DNA of 64,000 nt from CAYOSF01 sp964406605 (GTDB lineage Bacteria > Chloroflexota > Dehalococcoidia > DSTF01 > RBG-16-68-14). The stretch is from assembly GCA_964406605.1 (NCBI GenBank), contig CAYOSF010000004.1, positions 1 through 64,000 on the forward strand, in the 5' to 3' direction. The notes beneath the pieces were generated by a model. It had not been told where the DNA came from. It worked only from the letters and a program-made list of their open reading frames with translations, and made no database searches. A program made the translations under genes and the position numbers. Within the stretch, counting starts at the first letter, position 1. Each line of letters starts with the position of its first letter. Positions 43,138 to 51,551 of this stretch are shown piece by piece.

Positions 43138-43551
43138 TCAGCCATGCCAGACCCTCAGGAACTCCCCCGGCGTGACGAACTCCGTGCCCGCATAGCCCCG
43201 CGAGAGCAGTACTTCTCTGTCGGCCGTGACCAGATATTGGGCGTCTCCGCCGACCGCCGCTTCGGCCAGTCGACGGTCTCCCTCGTCCTTGAGCCGGAGG
43301 CCGGTCACCTTCCCCGGCACGACGAGCACACTTCGCTCGCGCAGCTCCTGCAGCAGGCCGGTCACCTGGCCGCGGGACGTGACCCGCCCGAGCCAGGCGG
43401 CTCCCAGCACCAGTTCCGCCTCGCGGAGCGTCGCCTCCGACGCCACGATCTCCAATCGACCGTCGCGCCACGCCCGCACGATCTTCGCAGCGCTGCCTCT
43501 CGGCTTCGCCAGCGCGGCGACGAAGACGTTGGTATCGACGACGATTCTCAC
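43138..43551 (-). CDS. PIN-domain protein (putative toxin-type RNase)
   Basis: 137 aa from a GTG start. RIVVDTNVFVAALAKPRG is the PIN opening with the first acidic residue, EATLREAELVL has the second, GDAQYLVTADREVL gives the third, and GTEFVTPGEFL is the typical end. It belongs to the VapC-like/COG1569 group. No antitoxin gene is adjacent; the amidase gene lies 69 bp upstream on the same strand. The start is uncertain: a TTG at 43611 would add 20 unconserved residues. Confidence 0.8.
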   Translation of the reverse strand: MRIVVDTNVFVAALAKPRGSAAKIVRAWRDGRLEIVASEATLREAELVLGAAWLGRVTSRGQVTGLLQELRERSVLVVPGKVTGLRLKDEGDRRLAEAAVGGDAQYLVTADREVLLSRGYAGTEFVTPGEFLRVWHG

Positions 43552-43620
43552 GGGAGCGAACTTCGCGTGGAGCTGCCTGTCACCGCATGCTGAGCGGGAG
43601 GAGCTGTTCAAACGACGATC

Positions 43621-45390
43621 CTACGGCGGAAGGCTGCCGATGATGCCCGCGTCGTACTGGAGGATGAGCAGGGCATCGACGGCGTTGACCCGGCCGTCTC
43701 CGTTTGCATCGGCATGCTCCAGACAGGGCAGCGTGTCGACGATGCCCGCGTCCGACTGGAGCGCCAAGGCGGCGTCGGCACTGTTCACGTATCCGTCGCA
43801 GTTCGCGTCCCCGGCTGCCGCACTCCTGTTCGCCATGAGCAACGTGTGGCTGTTCTGGTAGACACTCTGCACGCCGTTGGCGTCCTTGGCCCGCACATGG
43901 AAGGTGTAGTGGCCATCCGCCAGGCCGTTGAAGGTGGCGGAGGTATCTGCCGTCCAGTCGGACCAGTTGGGCCGCCTGTCCTCCGTGAAGCCTTGCAGAT
44001 ACGCCATCTCCCAGGTCTGCGGATCCCTGCGCCAACCTTCGAGGTAGTACGAGTAGAGGTAGCCGCCGGCACCTCCTGAGGCTATCCACTCGTAGTGCGT
44101 CCTGCCGGAGGTCACAGTGTCGCCGGCTGGGAACCTCGTGAGCATCACCATCGGGGCTGAGGGGTTCGCAAGCTGCCGGCCGACGTCCCGGCGGGTGGTG
44201 CCGAGCAATGCGTAGACCTCTCCGCCGGGGCAGATCGTTGGGTTGCAGTCCCGGTGGCCGCTGACGTTGACGAGATCGCGATTCCAGTCATCGTTCGAGA
44301 GGAGGAAGTCGCTGGAGCCAGTCGGGTCGATCTGGTGCGTGGAGCACTCCCAGGCCAGCACCTCCTTCAAGCGCGCGAGCATCTGGCCGCCTGGTTCGCC
44401 TCCTCCTTCGCACTCAGCAGGGGAACAGAACGTGCCCAGGAGGGACACGCCGGTGCTCCCGTAATTGTGGTTCAGGGCGTGGCCGGCGACCACGTCTTCG
44501 CTCAGGACCTCGCGGCCATCCTCCCACTCCCGCCCGTAGCGACCCTCGTAGGAGTTGCCGAACCTGTCCACCAGTGAGTTGTAGCCGATGTCGCCCCAGC
44601 CCAGCGTCCGGGCGTGGTAGGTGTAGACGGCCCGCACGTCAGCCTTGGCTTCCTCTTCGTTCGCGTAGTCGTTGCCGGTCACCGTGTGGTGGACGACGAT
44701 CTTCTTGGTGGGCACGTAGGAGCGCGGCCAGATCTCCGTCCCGCCGTTGAATCTCAGGCTCTCGTCGGCGCCCCAGGCCTCCCGGGTGAAGGTTATGGGT
44801 TTGGCGCCCACCACTTGCCCGCTCACATTCGACGCCGACTCCACGACCGGACCGTCGGCACTGTTGATGAACGTCGCGGTGACAGATGAGATCGAAACGG
44901 ACTCGGGAAGAGACGCCCGGTACTGGAGACGGCGATGCCTGGGAGCTCTCAGAAGCGCCGCATAGGTTTCACCGCGCGGCGTCTCCAGCGGCCGGGCCTC
45001 GACGTAGAGTTGACGCCAGGGCGACCAAGACGCACCGTCCTCGGAGGTTCGGACCTCGAACCCGGCCTTTGCTAGGTCCGGACCGCCGCCCTTCCAGTGG
45101 AGGCCAACATGCGTGAAGGGAAACCGCGCGGCCATGACCGGCGACTCGAAGGCACCCGGACCAGCAAGCGCGCCCGCGCCCGCACGATCCAGCGTGGCAC
45201 CGGCAAGCCGTCCTCGGGAGAACGCCGCGCCGGAATGCACCGCGTCGTGGACCAGTGCGCGGACGGCGCCGGGACGCCCGCTCGCCGCCGGGCGCGGCCG
45301 GCGCAAGGCGCACATGCCTGCGACGGTCGAACCAGCGGCCGACGCGAGGAACCGCCGGCGGCTCATCTTCCGGCTCAGAAATGGGGACAC
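43621..45390 (-). CDS. Tat-exported PGRP-type N-acetylmuramoyl-L-alanine amidase with dockerin
   Basis: 589 aa. The signal contains the twin-arginine motif SRRRFLASAAG, and GTG at 45390 is favoured by AGGAAG just upstream. After a beta-rich domain, a peptidoglycan-recognition amidase domain follows (REAWGADESLRF, KKIVVHHTVTGNDY, YNSLVDRFGNSYEGRYG, AGHALNHNYGSTGVSLLGTF, VSGHRDCNPTICPG) with zinc ligands in HHT and GHRDC. The C-terminus is a type I dockerin: two Ca-binding repeats, GDANCDGYVNSADAALALQ and ADANGDGRVNAVDALLILQ. It should cleave cell-wall peptides outside the cell; the dockerin implies a cohesin partner not encoded here. Confidence 0.88.
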   Translation of the reverse strand: MSPFLSRKMSRRRFLASAAGSTVAGMCALRRPRPAASGRPGAVRALVHDAVHSGAAFSRGRLAGATLDRAGAGALAGPGAFESPVMAARFPFTHVGLHWKGGGPDLAKAGFEVRTSEDGASWSPWRQLYVEARPLETPRGETYAALLRAPRHRRLQYRASLPESVSISSVTATFINSADGPVVESASNVSGQVVGAKPITFTREAWGADESLRFNGGTEIWPRSYVPTKKIVVHHTVTGNDYANEEEAKADVRAVYTYHARTLGWGDIGYNSLVDRFGNSYEGRYGREWEDGREVLSEDVVAGHALNHNYGSTGVSLLGTFCSPAECEGGGEPGGQMLARLKEVLAWECSTHQIDPTGSSDFLLSNDDWNRDLVNVSGHRDCNPTICPGGEVYALLGTTRRDVGRQLANPSAPMVMLTRFPAGDTVTSGRTHYEWIASGGAGGYLYSYYLEGWRRDPQTWEMAYLQGFTEDRRPNWSDWTADTSATFNGLADGHYTFHVRAKDANGVQSVYQNSHTLLMANRSAAAGDANCDGYVNSADAALALQSDAGIVDTLPCLEHADANGDGRVNAVDALLILQYDAGIIGSLPP

Positions 45391-45527
45391 GGCGCTTCCT
45401 TGCTCAACTGCCACCCAGCAGGCCAATCCGAGTGCTATCGCGGCCACTATACGGGCGGGGAATCGGGCCGTCAAACTGCGTCCCGACGCGGCGCCCGTCA
45501 TGCGCGTGAGGGCGAGGGGGGAGGAGG

Positions 45528-46114
45528 GTCATGGGTCGGGGGTCGAGGGTCGGGGGTCGGGGGAGGGTCCTTCGGCAAGCCCTTCGGCAGGCTCGGGGCG
45601 AGGGGCCAGATTCCTCGCTTCGCTCGGAATGACATTGCTCTTCATGTGAGTGGGGGAGCGCTGATGTCGAGGCGGGCGAGGGGAGAGGGTTCACCGCGGC
45701 GGCGAGCTTGGAGGGCGTGGCTCCCTCACCCCGACCTGACGGTCGACCCTCTCCCGCAGGCGGGCGAGGGGAGAGGAGGGTCATGGGTCGGGGGTCGAGG
45801 GCCGCGGGAGGGCGGGAGGTTCCTTCGACAGGCTCGGGGCGAGGGGCCAGGTTCCTCGCTTCGCTCGGAATGACACCGCTCTTCATGTGAGTGGGGGCGC
45901 GCTGCTGATGTCAAGGCGGGCGAGGGGAGAAGGCGGGGGTCATGGGTCGGGGTCGAGGGTCACGAGAGGGCGGGAGGTTCCTTCGACAGGCTCGGGGCGA
46001 GGGGCCAGATTCCTCGCTTCGCTCGGAATGACATTGCTCTTCATGTGAGTGGGGGAGCGCTGATGTCGAGGCGGGCGAGGGGAGAGGGTTCACCGCGGCG
46101 GCGAGCTTGGAGGG
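45528..46114. repeat. Three tandem-dispersed repeat copies
   Basis: Units at about 45528-45717, 45780-45930 and 45938-46114 share GGTCATGGGTCGGGG, then GGCTCGGGGCGAGGGGCC, TTCCTCGCTTCGCTCGGAA and CTCTTCATGTGAGTGGGGG. The first and third are near-identical and include the same 74 bp that codes for the C-terminus of the next minus-strand gene. Between copies lies CCCTCACCCCGACCTGACGG... (about 45723-45772), repeated at 56809-56857. Confidence 0.85.
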
Positions 46115-46580
46115 CTTCGAGCTCGTGGAGGGTCTGGAGGCACTGGCGGTGCAGGTGTGTTTCGTAGCGAATGATGTTGTCGAGGACATGGGGCTCGGGA
46201 ATGATGGAACTGTCCTGGGCACGGTCGACGGGCTCGAGGTCGGGAAACCGGTCTTCGGAGCCGGTCTCCTCGATATAGGCGGCGGCGTGGGCAAGGTCCT
46301 CCGCCTCGTCTTCTACCTGCTGGGCCGTGACGGCAACCTCGAAGCGAGTGACGCGGTGGAGACGCCAGAGGAGGAGGGCGACGCGTTCGGCCAGGGCGTG
46401 CTCGAGATCGCTCTCGGGGCCGAGACTGGCGAGGATGCCGTCGCGATAGCGACGCCAATCGGACTCCCGCTCCATGCCCGGAATGACGGGTTTGGTGGAG
46501 GTAATGCCATGCGTGAGGGCGTTGCGGGCAATGACCGCCTTGCCGGTGTCAGTTGCGGGACCTGTCTTGCCCTTTGTCAT
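46041..46580 (-). CDS. Hypothetical repeat-associated protein (NALTHGI motif)
   Basis: 179 aa. The N-terminus TDTGKAVIARNALTHGITSTKP resembles a family seen repeatedly in Chloroflexota and Planctomycetes genomes (consensus like GKA-SS-NAL-HGL). Function unknown. The rest is helical and charged (ALAERVALLLWRLHRVTRFEVAV). Its last 25 codons (46041-46114) are duplicated in the repeat unit at 45642-45715, so gene end and repeats have spread together. The start is the ATG at 46580, just before the conserved motif. Possibly a domesticated or mobile-element-linked protein. Confidence 0.6.
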   Translation of the reverse strand: MTKGKTGPATDTGKAVIARNALTHGITSTKPVIPGMERESDWRRYRDGILASLGPESDLEHALAERVALLLWRLHRVTRFEVAVTAQQVEDEAEDLAHAAAYIEETGSEDRFPDLEPVDRAQDSSIIPEPHVLDNIIRYETHLHRQCLQTLHELEALQARRRGEPSPLARLDISAPPLT

Positions 46581-47048
46581 GGTTGAGCGCCGCCCCGTGG
46601 GCGGACACGGGGGACAGGGCACCCACAGGGGGGTGCCTCTACAGTGTGGGCCAGGTAATTGTTTCGCAAAATCGTGTTTTTTCTATGTACGCGCATTCGC
46701 ATTTGGTATTGGGCGTGTGGGCGCACCCTACCCGCGGAAGGGCAGGCGGCCGTGCGCCCCTACATGGCTAGGCGGCCGTACGCCCCTACGGTTGGGTGTA
46801 CGGAGCTACGATACGGCGCGGGCGGGAGAACGCCAAGGGGTGGGTGGCACGGCAAAAGGGTCGAGGGCCAGGGGTCGCGGGTCGCCGGAGCAGGGGGGCC
46901 TGCGATATTCCGCTATCGCCTCGAGCCCTCTTCCCTCTCGTCGACGACGGACCAACTCCCAGTGAACGTTGTCCACAGAGTTCCCGTGTGAACCAGGGTT
47001 ATCGGGTCTCTGTGACAATAACGCTACCTGGGTCCGGCGGGGGGGGCG
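46581..47048. repeat. Repeat-rich intergenic region
   Basis: 470 bp without a gene. 46656-46729 is an inverted, diverged copy of bases 1-82. 46741-46795 has two truncated palindromic units ending in GCCCCTAC (GGCGGCCGTGCGCCCCTAC-like). No SD-led frame was found. Confidence 0.7.
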
Positions 47049-47528
47049 CTAGCCTGCGGACGCCGGACCCTCGCTGTCACCGCGGGCGGCTCGCAAGACC
47101 TGGTTGAGCTGTTCCTCATACCCCTGAGCCCGGAGACCATCGCGAAGCTCCTTGCCCGGCAGGTGCGGCAGGCGGAAATAGAAGAAGTGTCCGACTGGGT
47201 CGGTGTTCGCCACACTCTCGTTCCACAGCGGTCGATCGACAGCGATAGTCAGGCGGCGAAACTCCTCATCGAGTTCCTGCACGATTGCCTCAGCAGTAGG
47301 AAGCATGCCGGGGCGTGCCCTCTCCAGGGAGCTCTTTATCAGCCAGCGCCTGTCGAGGTCGTTGCAGTACTCCTCGAGCGAATACAAGTAGACCGCGCGG
47401 CATTCGTCTACTGTCTGCGCCCACCCGCTCAGGAGAAGATGGGGCCACGATGATTTGGCCTTCTTGAGGAAGAGCACGCGCTCTTCATCAGGCAGTTCGA
47501 GCAGAGGGTCTCTTCGACTAGTCATCAC
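47049..47528 (-). CDS. Hypothetical protein
   Basis: 159 aa, not recognised. Soluble, Arg/Leu-rich and mainly helical; Trp-containing segments SSWPHLLLSGWAQTVDECRAVYLYSLEEYCND and RRWLIKSSLERARPGMLPTAEAIVQELDEEFRR. Start ATG overlaps the stop of the upstream gene (ATGATG/TGA), so the two hypothetical genes are translationally coupled. They are divergent from the patatin-fusion gene and may share its function (inference). Confidence 0.6.
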   Translation of the reverse strand: MMTSRRDPLLELPDEERVLFLKKAKSSWPHLLLSGWAQTVDECRAVYLYSLEEYCNDLDRRWLIKSSLERARPGMLPTAEAIVQELDEEFRRLTIAVDRPLWNESVANTDPVGHFFYFRLPHLPGKELRDGLRAQGYEEQLNQVLRAARGDSEGPASAG

Positions 47529-47878
47529 TTGACTTGGCTCCGGAAGTAGGCTTCGCTGCCCAGCTCCGGCTCGACCACAAACGATGTACCTATCCTACCA
47601 CTAGGATGCACAAACACAATCGAGTTCGTGCTCCGCTCGTAGACCACCTTTGTCTGATCGTGGCTGCGGATGCCGATCAGGATGTCGTCGGTTTGATCGG
47701 TCTGCGCGGCGAGGCGCAGCGTGTGCCGCTGGTAGGCGCCCACCGCTGAGAAAGGACTCGCTGCGTCTAACCACGTTCGCTCCCCGGCGAGGCTCCGGCT
47801 TCCGTTCGCCCGGAACCAGGGCCGTAGTGGGAGGTCGGAATCCGGATTCCACCAACAGGACGCCGCGGACATTGACAT
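47525..47878 (-). CDS. Hypothetical protein, uncertain start
   Basis: About 117 aa from ATG 47878; the frame stays open to a GTG at 48019. The shorter form is preferred because the longer one would run through the strong divergent promoter at 47872-47899. Beta-rich C-terminal half (TDDILIGIRSHDQTKVVYERS, SIVFVHPSGRIGTSFVVEPEL). No family recognised. Coupled to the next gene by overlapping stop and start. Confidence 0.5.
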   Translation of the reverse strand: MSMSAASCWWNPDSDLPLRPWFRANGSRSLAGERTWLDAASPFSAVGAYQRHTLRLAAQTDQTDDILIGIRSHDQTKVVYERSTNSIVFVHPSGRIGTSFVVEPELGSEAYFRSQVK

Positions 47879-47899
47879 GCTTAGACCAGCATGTATAAT
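47872..47899 (+). promoter_or_regulatory. Strong promoter with internal dyad before the patatin-fusion gene
   Basis: TTGACA (47872-47877) and TATAAT (47894-47899) with a 16-bp spacer. Between them ACATGCT (47875-47881) and AGCATGT (47888-47894) form a perfect inverted repeat with a 6-bp centre, positioned to occlude RNA polymerase when bound by a repressor. Confidence 0.8.
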
Positions 47900-47976
47900 A
47901 GGCCACGCAAGCGTTTCCTCTTCAGCGTCAGAGGAGGCGGCGCTGCCGTTCTGTGACGAGCGACGCAGTCGGCTGA

Positions 47977-50900
47977 TTGGCGCATCGGGAGCGAGCGGTG
48001 AACTCGGAGCGGGAATCACCGTGCCAGTGTAAACGACCCGGGGGACGCCCCACGGTCTTGGCGCTTCGTCTTGACGACCCGGGTGGGCTCTTCTCGTCGG
48101 GTGAGACTAACATTAGCGACGACGTGAGGAGCATCCTCAAGGCGCACTACGCCGTCGTGCACGGTGCGCCCCACGGCCCCGAAGCACTGATCCCGGCACC
48201 CTGCAGAATCAAGGAAGACTTGGCGAGCCCCGAAGATATCGACGCCGCCGGACCCGCTAAGCTTCGTGAGTTCGCCCGGCGGCGGTTCGTTGCCGTATTT
48301 CAGTCCGAAACCGATGCGCTCCACCGGGCTGTGGCAATCCAGCAGAGGGCGTCAGAATCTCTGCAGGGTTCGTCAAAGCAAGGCGAGGGTGGCGGCACTG
48401 CGCCGGACAGGCCAGACGCAAGGCCGTACTATGGCGGAGAGGCGCGCCTCCAATGCGTTATCGGGCTGGCGCATGAAAAGGCGCCTCGCAGCACAGTCGA
48501 ACGCATCAGATCCAAAGCGCAGAAGCTTCTTCAGCGAACGCCCTCGGAGTCAACGTCCGGCGCGCAAGAGCCGTCTAACGTGGGTGAGGCCGTCGCCTTG
48601 ATCGGGCCCGAGGGCCCGGCGAGCGGCGGCAGCATCGTATGCACGGGCACGGTGTATCAGGAATTGCCGCAGAAGGACATGCGCCTGCTGTACGAGTGGG
48701 AGGAAGCCCGCGAACCCGCGCCGCGCAGGTTGAACCGGGACTATGTCCTGGCCCAGATCAAGCGTCCGTTCTCCGCCGTCAAACGCTTCATGAAGGGCGC
48801 CGGGGCGCCGATGGAGTGCATCTACGACGACGCGCAGGTGCTTCTCAATGCCCCGTTTGAGCGCACGTTCTCGGCGGAAGTCCGCGGCTGGATCAAGCCG
48901 CGCCGAGGTGCTCGGCCAGACGGCCCGGGGGCTCTGCTCTATCCCGAGCGCCCGCATCCCAAGAACGAGCTCGTCGGCCTGGCGCTCTCGGGCGGCGGCA
49001 TGAGGTCTGGTGTGTTCAGCCTGGGTGCCGTGCAGGCGCTCGCGCGCTACGGCGTCCTAGAGGATGTCGACTACCTCTCGACCGTGTCCGGCGGCGGCTA
49101 CTTCGGTGCCGCTCTATCGGCGCTCTGGGCCGATCCGCTCCCGTACGACGACCTCCCGCAGCTCAACGCCACACCCGAGCATTTCCCATTCGCCTATCCC
49201 CGCCCACCCTCGGACGGCGGACCGCGCGCTGTGCACGGGAACGAGAGCCCCGCGCTCAAGTACGTGCGCGGCAATGCCAAGCTATTCGGCAGCGGCATCG
49301 GCCTGTTCAATGCCGGCACTTGGTCCGACGCCGGCCGGTTTCTCGTTTCCATGATGCTCCTCTGGACCGTGTTCCTCCTGCCGACGATAACCTTGCCGGT
49401 GCTCGGGGCAATAGGCGTACGCAACGGCTTCCAGCATCTTCGCCCGCACGTCGACTGGCAGGACCCGTGGTGGATCGCGCTCGCACTTATCCCTGCCGCG
49501 CCCGCCATCCTTGCCGTCTTGCTGTCCGCGGTTGCCTGGCGCGTGGGAGACAGGGGAAGGTGGCGAGAGCGACTGTGTGGCGCCAGCATCGGGTCCGCGA
49601 TTGTCGCCGCCCTCCTGTTCGTACCGGAGGTCTTTGGGGCCGTGACGCTCCAACCCAGCATGGAGGACGTTTGGACGAGGCACTGGCTAGTCACGCTGGC
49701 AGCGGTGAGCCCGCTCGTGGTGTTCGGCGTCTATGCCTTGATCTCGTTCGTCGTCGAGAACATCAGAGGCGAGCGGACCAGGTTCGTCCCCGATTCGGTC
49801 AGATCTGTGCTTTTGCCCACCAGCGCCGTCCTCACGTTCGTTCTGCTGCTGTGCGCGGGAGTCTGGGGCTTCGACCAGCTATGGAATGGCACAATAGCTC
49901 GGTATGTCACCGGCGGCGCCGGGGTAGGGGGCGCGACGGTGGGCGGCTTCTCGCTCAGCAAGCTGTGGGACGCGCGTCTGAAGGACAACAAGCGAGTGCA
50001 GCGAGCCATCCTCCAGATCGGCCTGGCGGTTGGCGGTTACTTCGTGCTCGGTTTGGTGTTGAGCGCATGGTCCTGGTTCCTGTGGAGCAGTGGCGCTGGG
50101 AGTCCCGGATGGGTATTCCACGCCGCTTGGGCTGCTGCCGGCGGGCTGGTCCTTCTTGGCCTTTGTCATCCGGTGTCCCGCGGGCTTCTGAACCGCTTTT
50201 CGCTCAGCCGTACGTACGCCGCGATGATCCAGAAGTCCTGGGTCGTGGGCGCGGTTCCCAAAGAATTGGCGAGCGGCAGGCCAGGTGCCGACACCGAAGA
50301 GGCCGGTGATCTCTCGCGACAGACCAAGGCCGCCCACTGGACGCGGGTTTGGCCTCGGCCCGACATCACGATGCATACGCTTCGCGAGAAGACGGCCGCT
50401 CCGGGAAAGGTGCCGCCGGGCCCGTACCACCTGGTCTGCACTGCGCTCAACCTGCCCGGTTCGACGAGCGCCAAGCTCCTTGACCGCCGCTCGGATTCGT
50501 TCGTGATCGCCCCCATTCACTCCGGCTCAGCCCTCACGCGCTGGCGCTCTACCGAAGGGCACGACGAACTCGACGGCATGCCGCTCGCCCAAGCGGCGGC
50601 CATCTCGGGCGCCGCCATCTCTCCCAACATGGGTGGGCGTACGACACGGACGCTCAGCATTATTCTCACGCTGCTCAACGTGCGGCTGGGCCGCTGGATG
50701 CGCAATCCTCGACCATCCACGAACACTCTCATCAAGAAGGTGTTCGTCGACGCGCCTCTCGTCCTCTACTGGAAGGAGATGCTCGGCCTTGCCTCGCACG
50801 AAGACGGGCAGATCTACCTCTCGGACGGCGGTCACTTCGATAACCTCGGCCTCTACGAGCTGCTCCGCCGTCGCTGCAAGTACATCGTCGCCGTCAGCGC

Positions 50901-51405
50901 CGATGTAGGAGCACTGGAGGAGGCGTTCGACATGGGCAACCTCGGCCGCGCCCTGCGTCTCGCGCGCGTCGACTTCGGTGTCGAAGTGGACATGGGACCG
51001 CTGGCACCGCTCATGCACGATCCCACGACCGGCGAGGTCGGCTCTCTCTTCGCCGCCGGGGAGATCACCTATCCTTCGGGACACGGCGGAGACTCTGAGA
51101 AGGGAACGCTCATCTTCATCAAGAGCGGCATCGTCAACGAGGAGCTCACTGCCGACCTCCTCAGCTACTGGAAGAACGAGCATCCCGCCTTCCCCTATGA
51201 CTCCACAACCGACCAACAGTACGACCAGCCGCAGTTCGAATCCTACCGCCAGCTCGGCTACATAGCGGCCCGAGCCATGTGGAACTCAGTCGATGTTGCT
51301 CCGGGTGGCGATACGAGGGGACGGCTCACAAGGATCGCCGACAAGTACAGCAAGACCACAGCGGAGCAGCATGCCCGCACAAGCCGATCAATATCCTATC
51401 CCTGA
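47977..51405 (+). CDS. Pseudo-cyclase domain fused to membrane-embedded patatin-like phospholipase
   Basis: 1142 aa. Residues about 25-240 have the layout of a class III cyclase (VLALRLDDPGG, FVAVFQSETDALHRAVAIQQ, GGSIVCTGTVYQEL), but the usual GDGF metal Asp is replaced by RRRF, so it is probably a sensor only. The patatin lipase follows: ALSGGGMRSGVFSLG with the oxyanion Gly run at 339-341, nucleophile S371 in TVSGGGYFG, and catalytic D950 in LSDGGHFDNLGLYEL. About seven hydrophobic helices (residues about 450-740) are inserted between Ser and Asp, so the lipase is membrane-integral. Expected to hydrolyse phospholipids. It has its own regulated promoter; no neighbouring nucleotide cyclase is seen. 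Confidence 0.82.
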   Translation: MAHRERAVNSERESPCQCKRPGGRPTVLALRLDDPGGLFSSGETNISDDVRSILKAHYAVVHGAPHGPEALIPAPCRIKEDLASPEDIDAAGPAKLREFARRRFVAVFQSETDALHRAVAIQQRASESLQGSSKQGEGGGTAPDRPDARPYYGGEARLQCVIGLAHEKAPRSTVERIRSKAQKLLQRTPSESTSGAQEPSNVGEAVALIGPEGPASGGSIVCTGTVYQELPQKDMRLLYEWEEAREPAPRRLNRDYVLAQIKRPFSAVKRFMKGAGAPMECIYDDAQVLLNAPFERTFSAEVRGWIKPRRGARPDGPGALLYPERPHPKNELVGLALSGGGMRSGVFSLGAVQALARYGVLEDVDYLSTVSGGGYFGAALSALWADPLPYDDLPQLNATPEHFPFAYPRPPSDGGPRAVHGNESPALKYVRGNAKLFGSGIGLFNAGTWSDAGRFLVSMMLLWTVFLLPTITLPVLGAIGVRNGFQHLRPHVDWQDPWWIALALIPAAPAILAVLLSAVAWRVGDRGRWRERLCGASIGSAIVAALLFVPEVFGAVTLQPSMEDVWTRHWLVTLAAVSPLVVFGVYALISFVVENIRGERTRFVPDSVRSVLLPTSAVLTFVLLLCAGVWGFDQLWNGTIARYVTGGAGVGGATVGGFSLSKLWDARLKDNKRVQRAILQIGLAVGGYFVLGLVLSAWSWFLWSSGAGSPGWVFHAAWAAAGGLVLLGLCHPVSRGLLNRFSLSRTYAAMIQKSWVVGAVPKELASGRPGADTEEAGDLSRQTKAAHWTRVWPRPDITMHTLREKTAAPGKVPPGPYHLVCTALNLPGSTSAKLLDRRSDSFVIAPIHSGSALTRWRSTEGHDELDGMPLAQAAAISGAAISPNMGGRTTRTLSIILTLLNVRLGRWMRNPRPSTNTLIKKVFVDAPLVLYWKEMLGLASHEDGQIYLSDGGHFDNLGLYELLRRRCKYIVAVSADVGALEEAFDMGNLGRALRLARVDFGVEVDMGPLAPLMHDPTTGEVGSLFAAGEITYPSGHGGDSEKGTLIFIKSGIVNEELTADLLSYWKNEHPAFPYDSTTDQQYDQPQFESYRQLGYIAARAMWNSVDVAPGGDTRGRLTRIADKYSKTTAEQHARTSRSISYP

Positions 51406-51551
51406 ACGTCCAGCCATTCCGCCTCGTTGCCGCCGGAGACCGAGGCACGTCTGCGGCTGGAGGCCCCGTCCCGCGTCCGGGACCCGCCCCATATAATGGT
51501 GCGCGTGGGCATGACTGAGCACCGGTAGGGCATCGAAAGGATTCCATCGCC

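Noticed and set aside
40892..43471. An 859-codon open frame on the minus strand
   Set aside because: It runs antisense through two clear CoA-transferase genes and the acidic repeat gene; GC-rich codon bias and repeats keep the frame open, and the translation (SPGSSPGS runs) is not protein-like.
43138..43551. Complete VapBC toxin-antitoxin pair
   Set aside because: Only the PIN protein is visible; no short antitoxin gene precedes or follows it, so only a solitary PIN protein is called.
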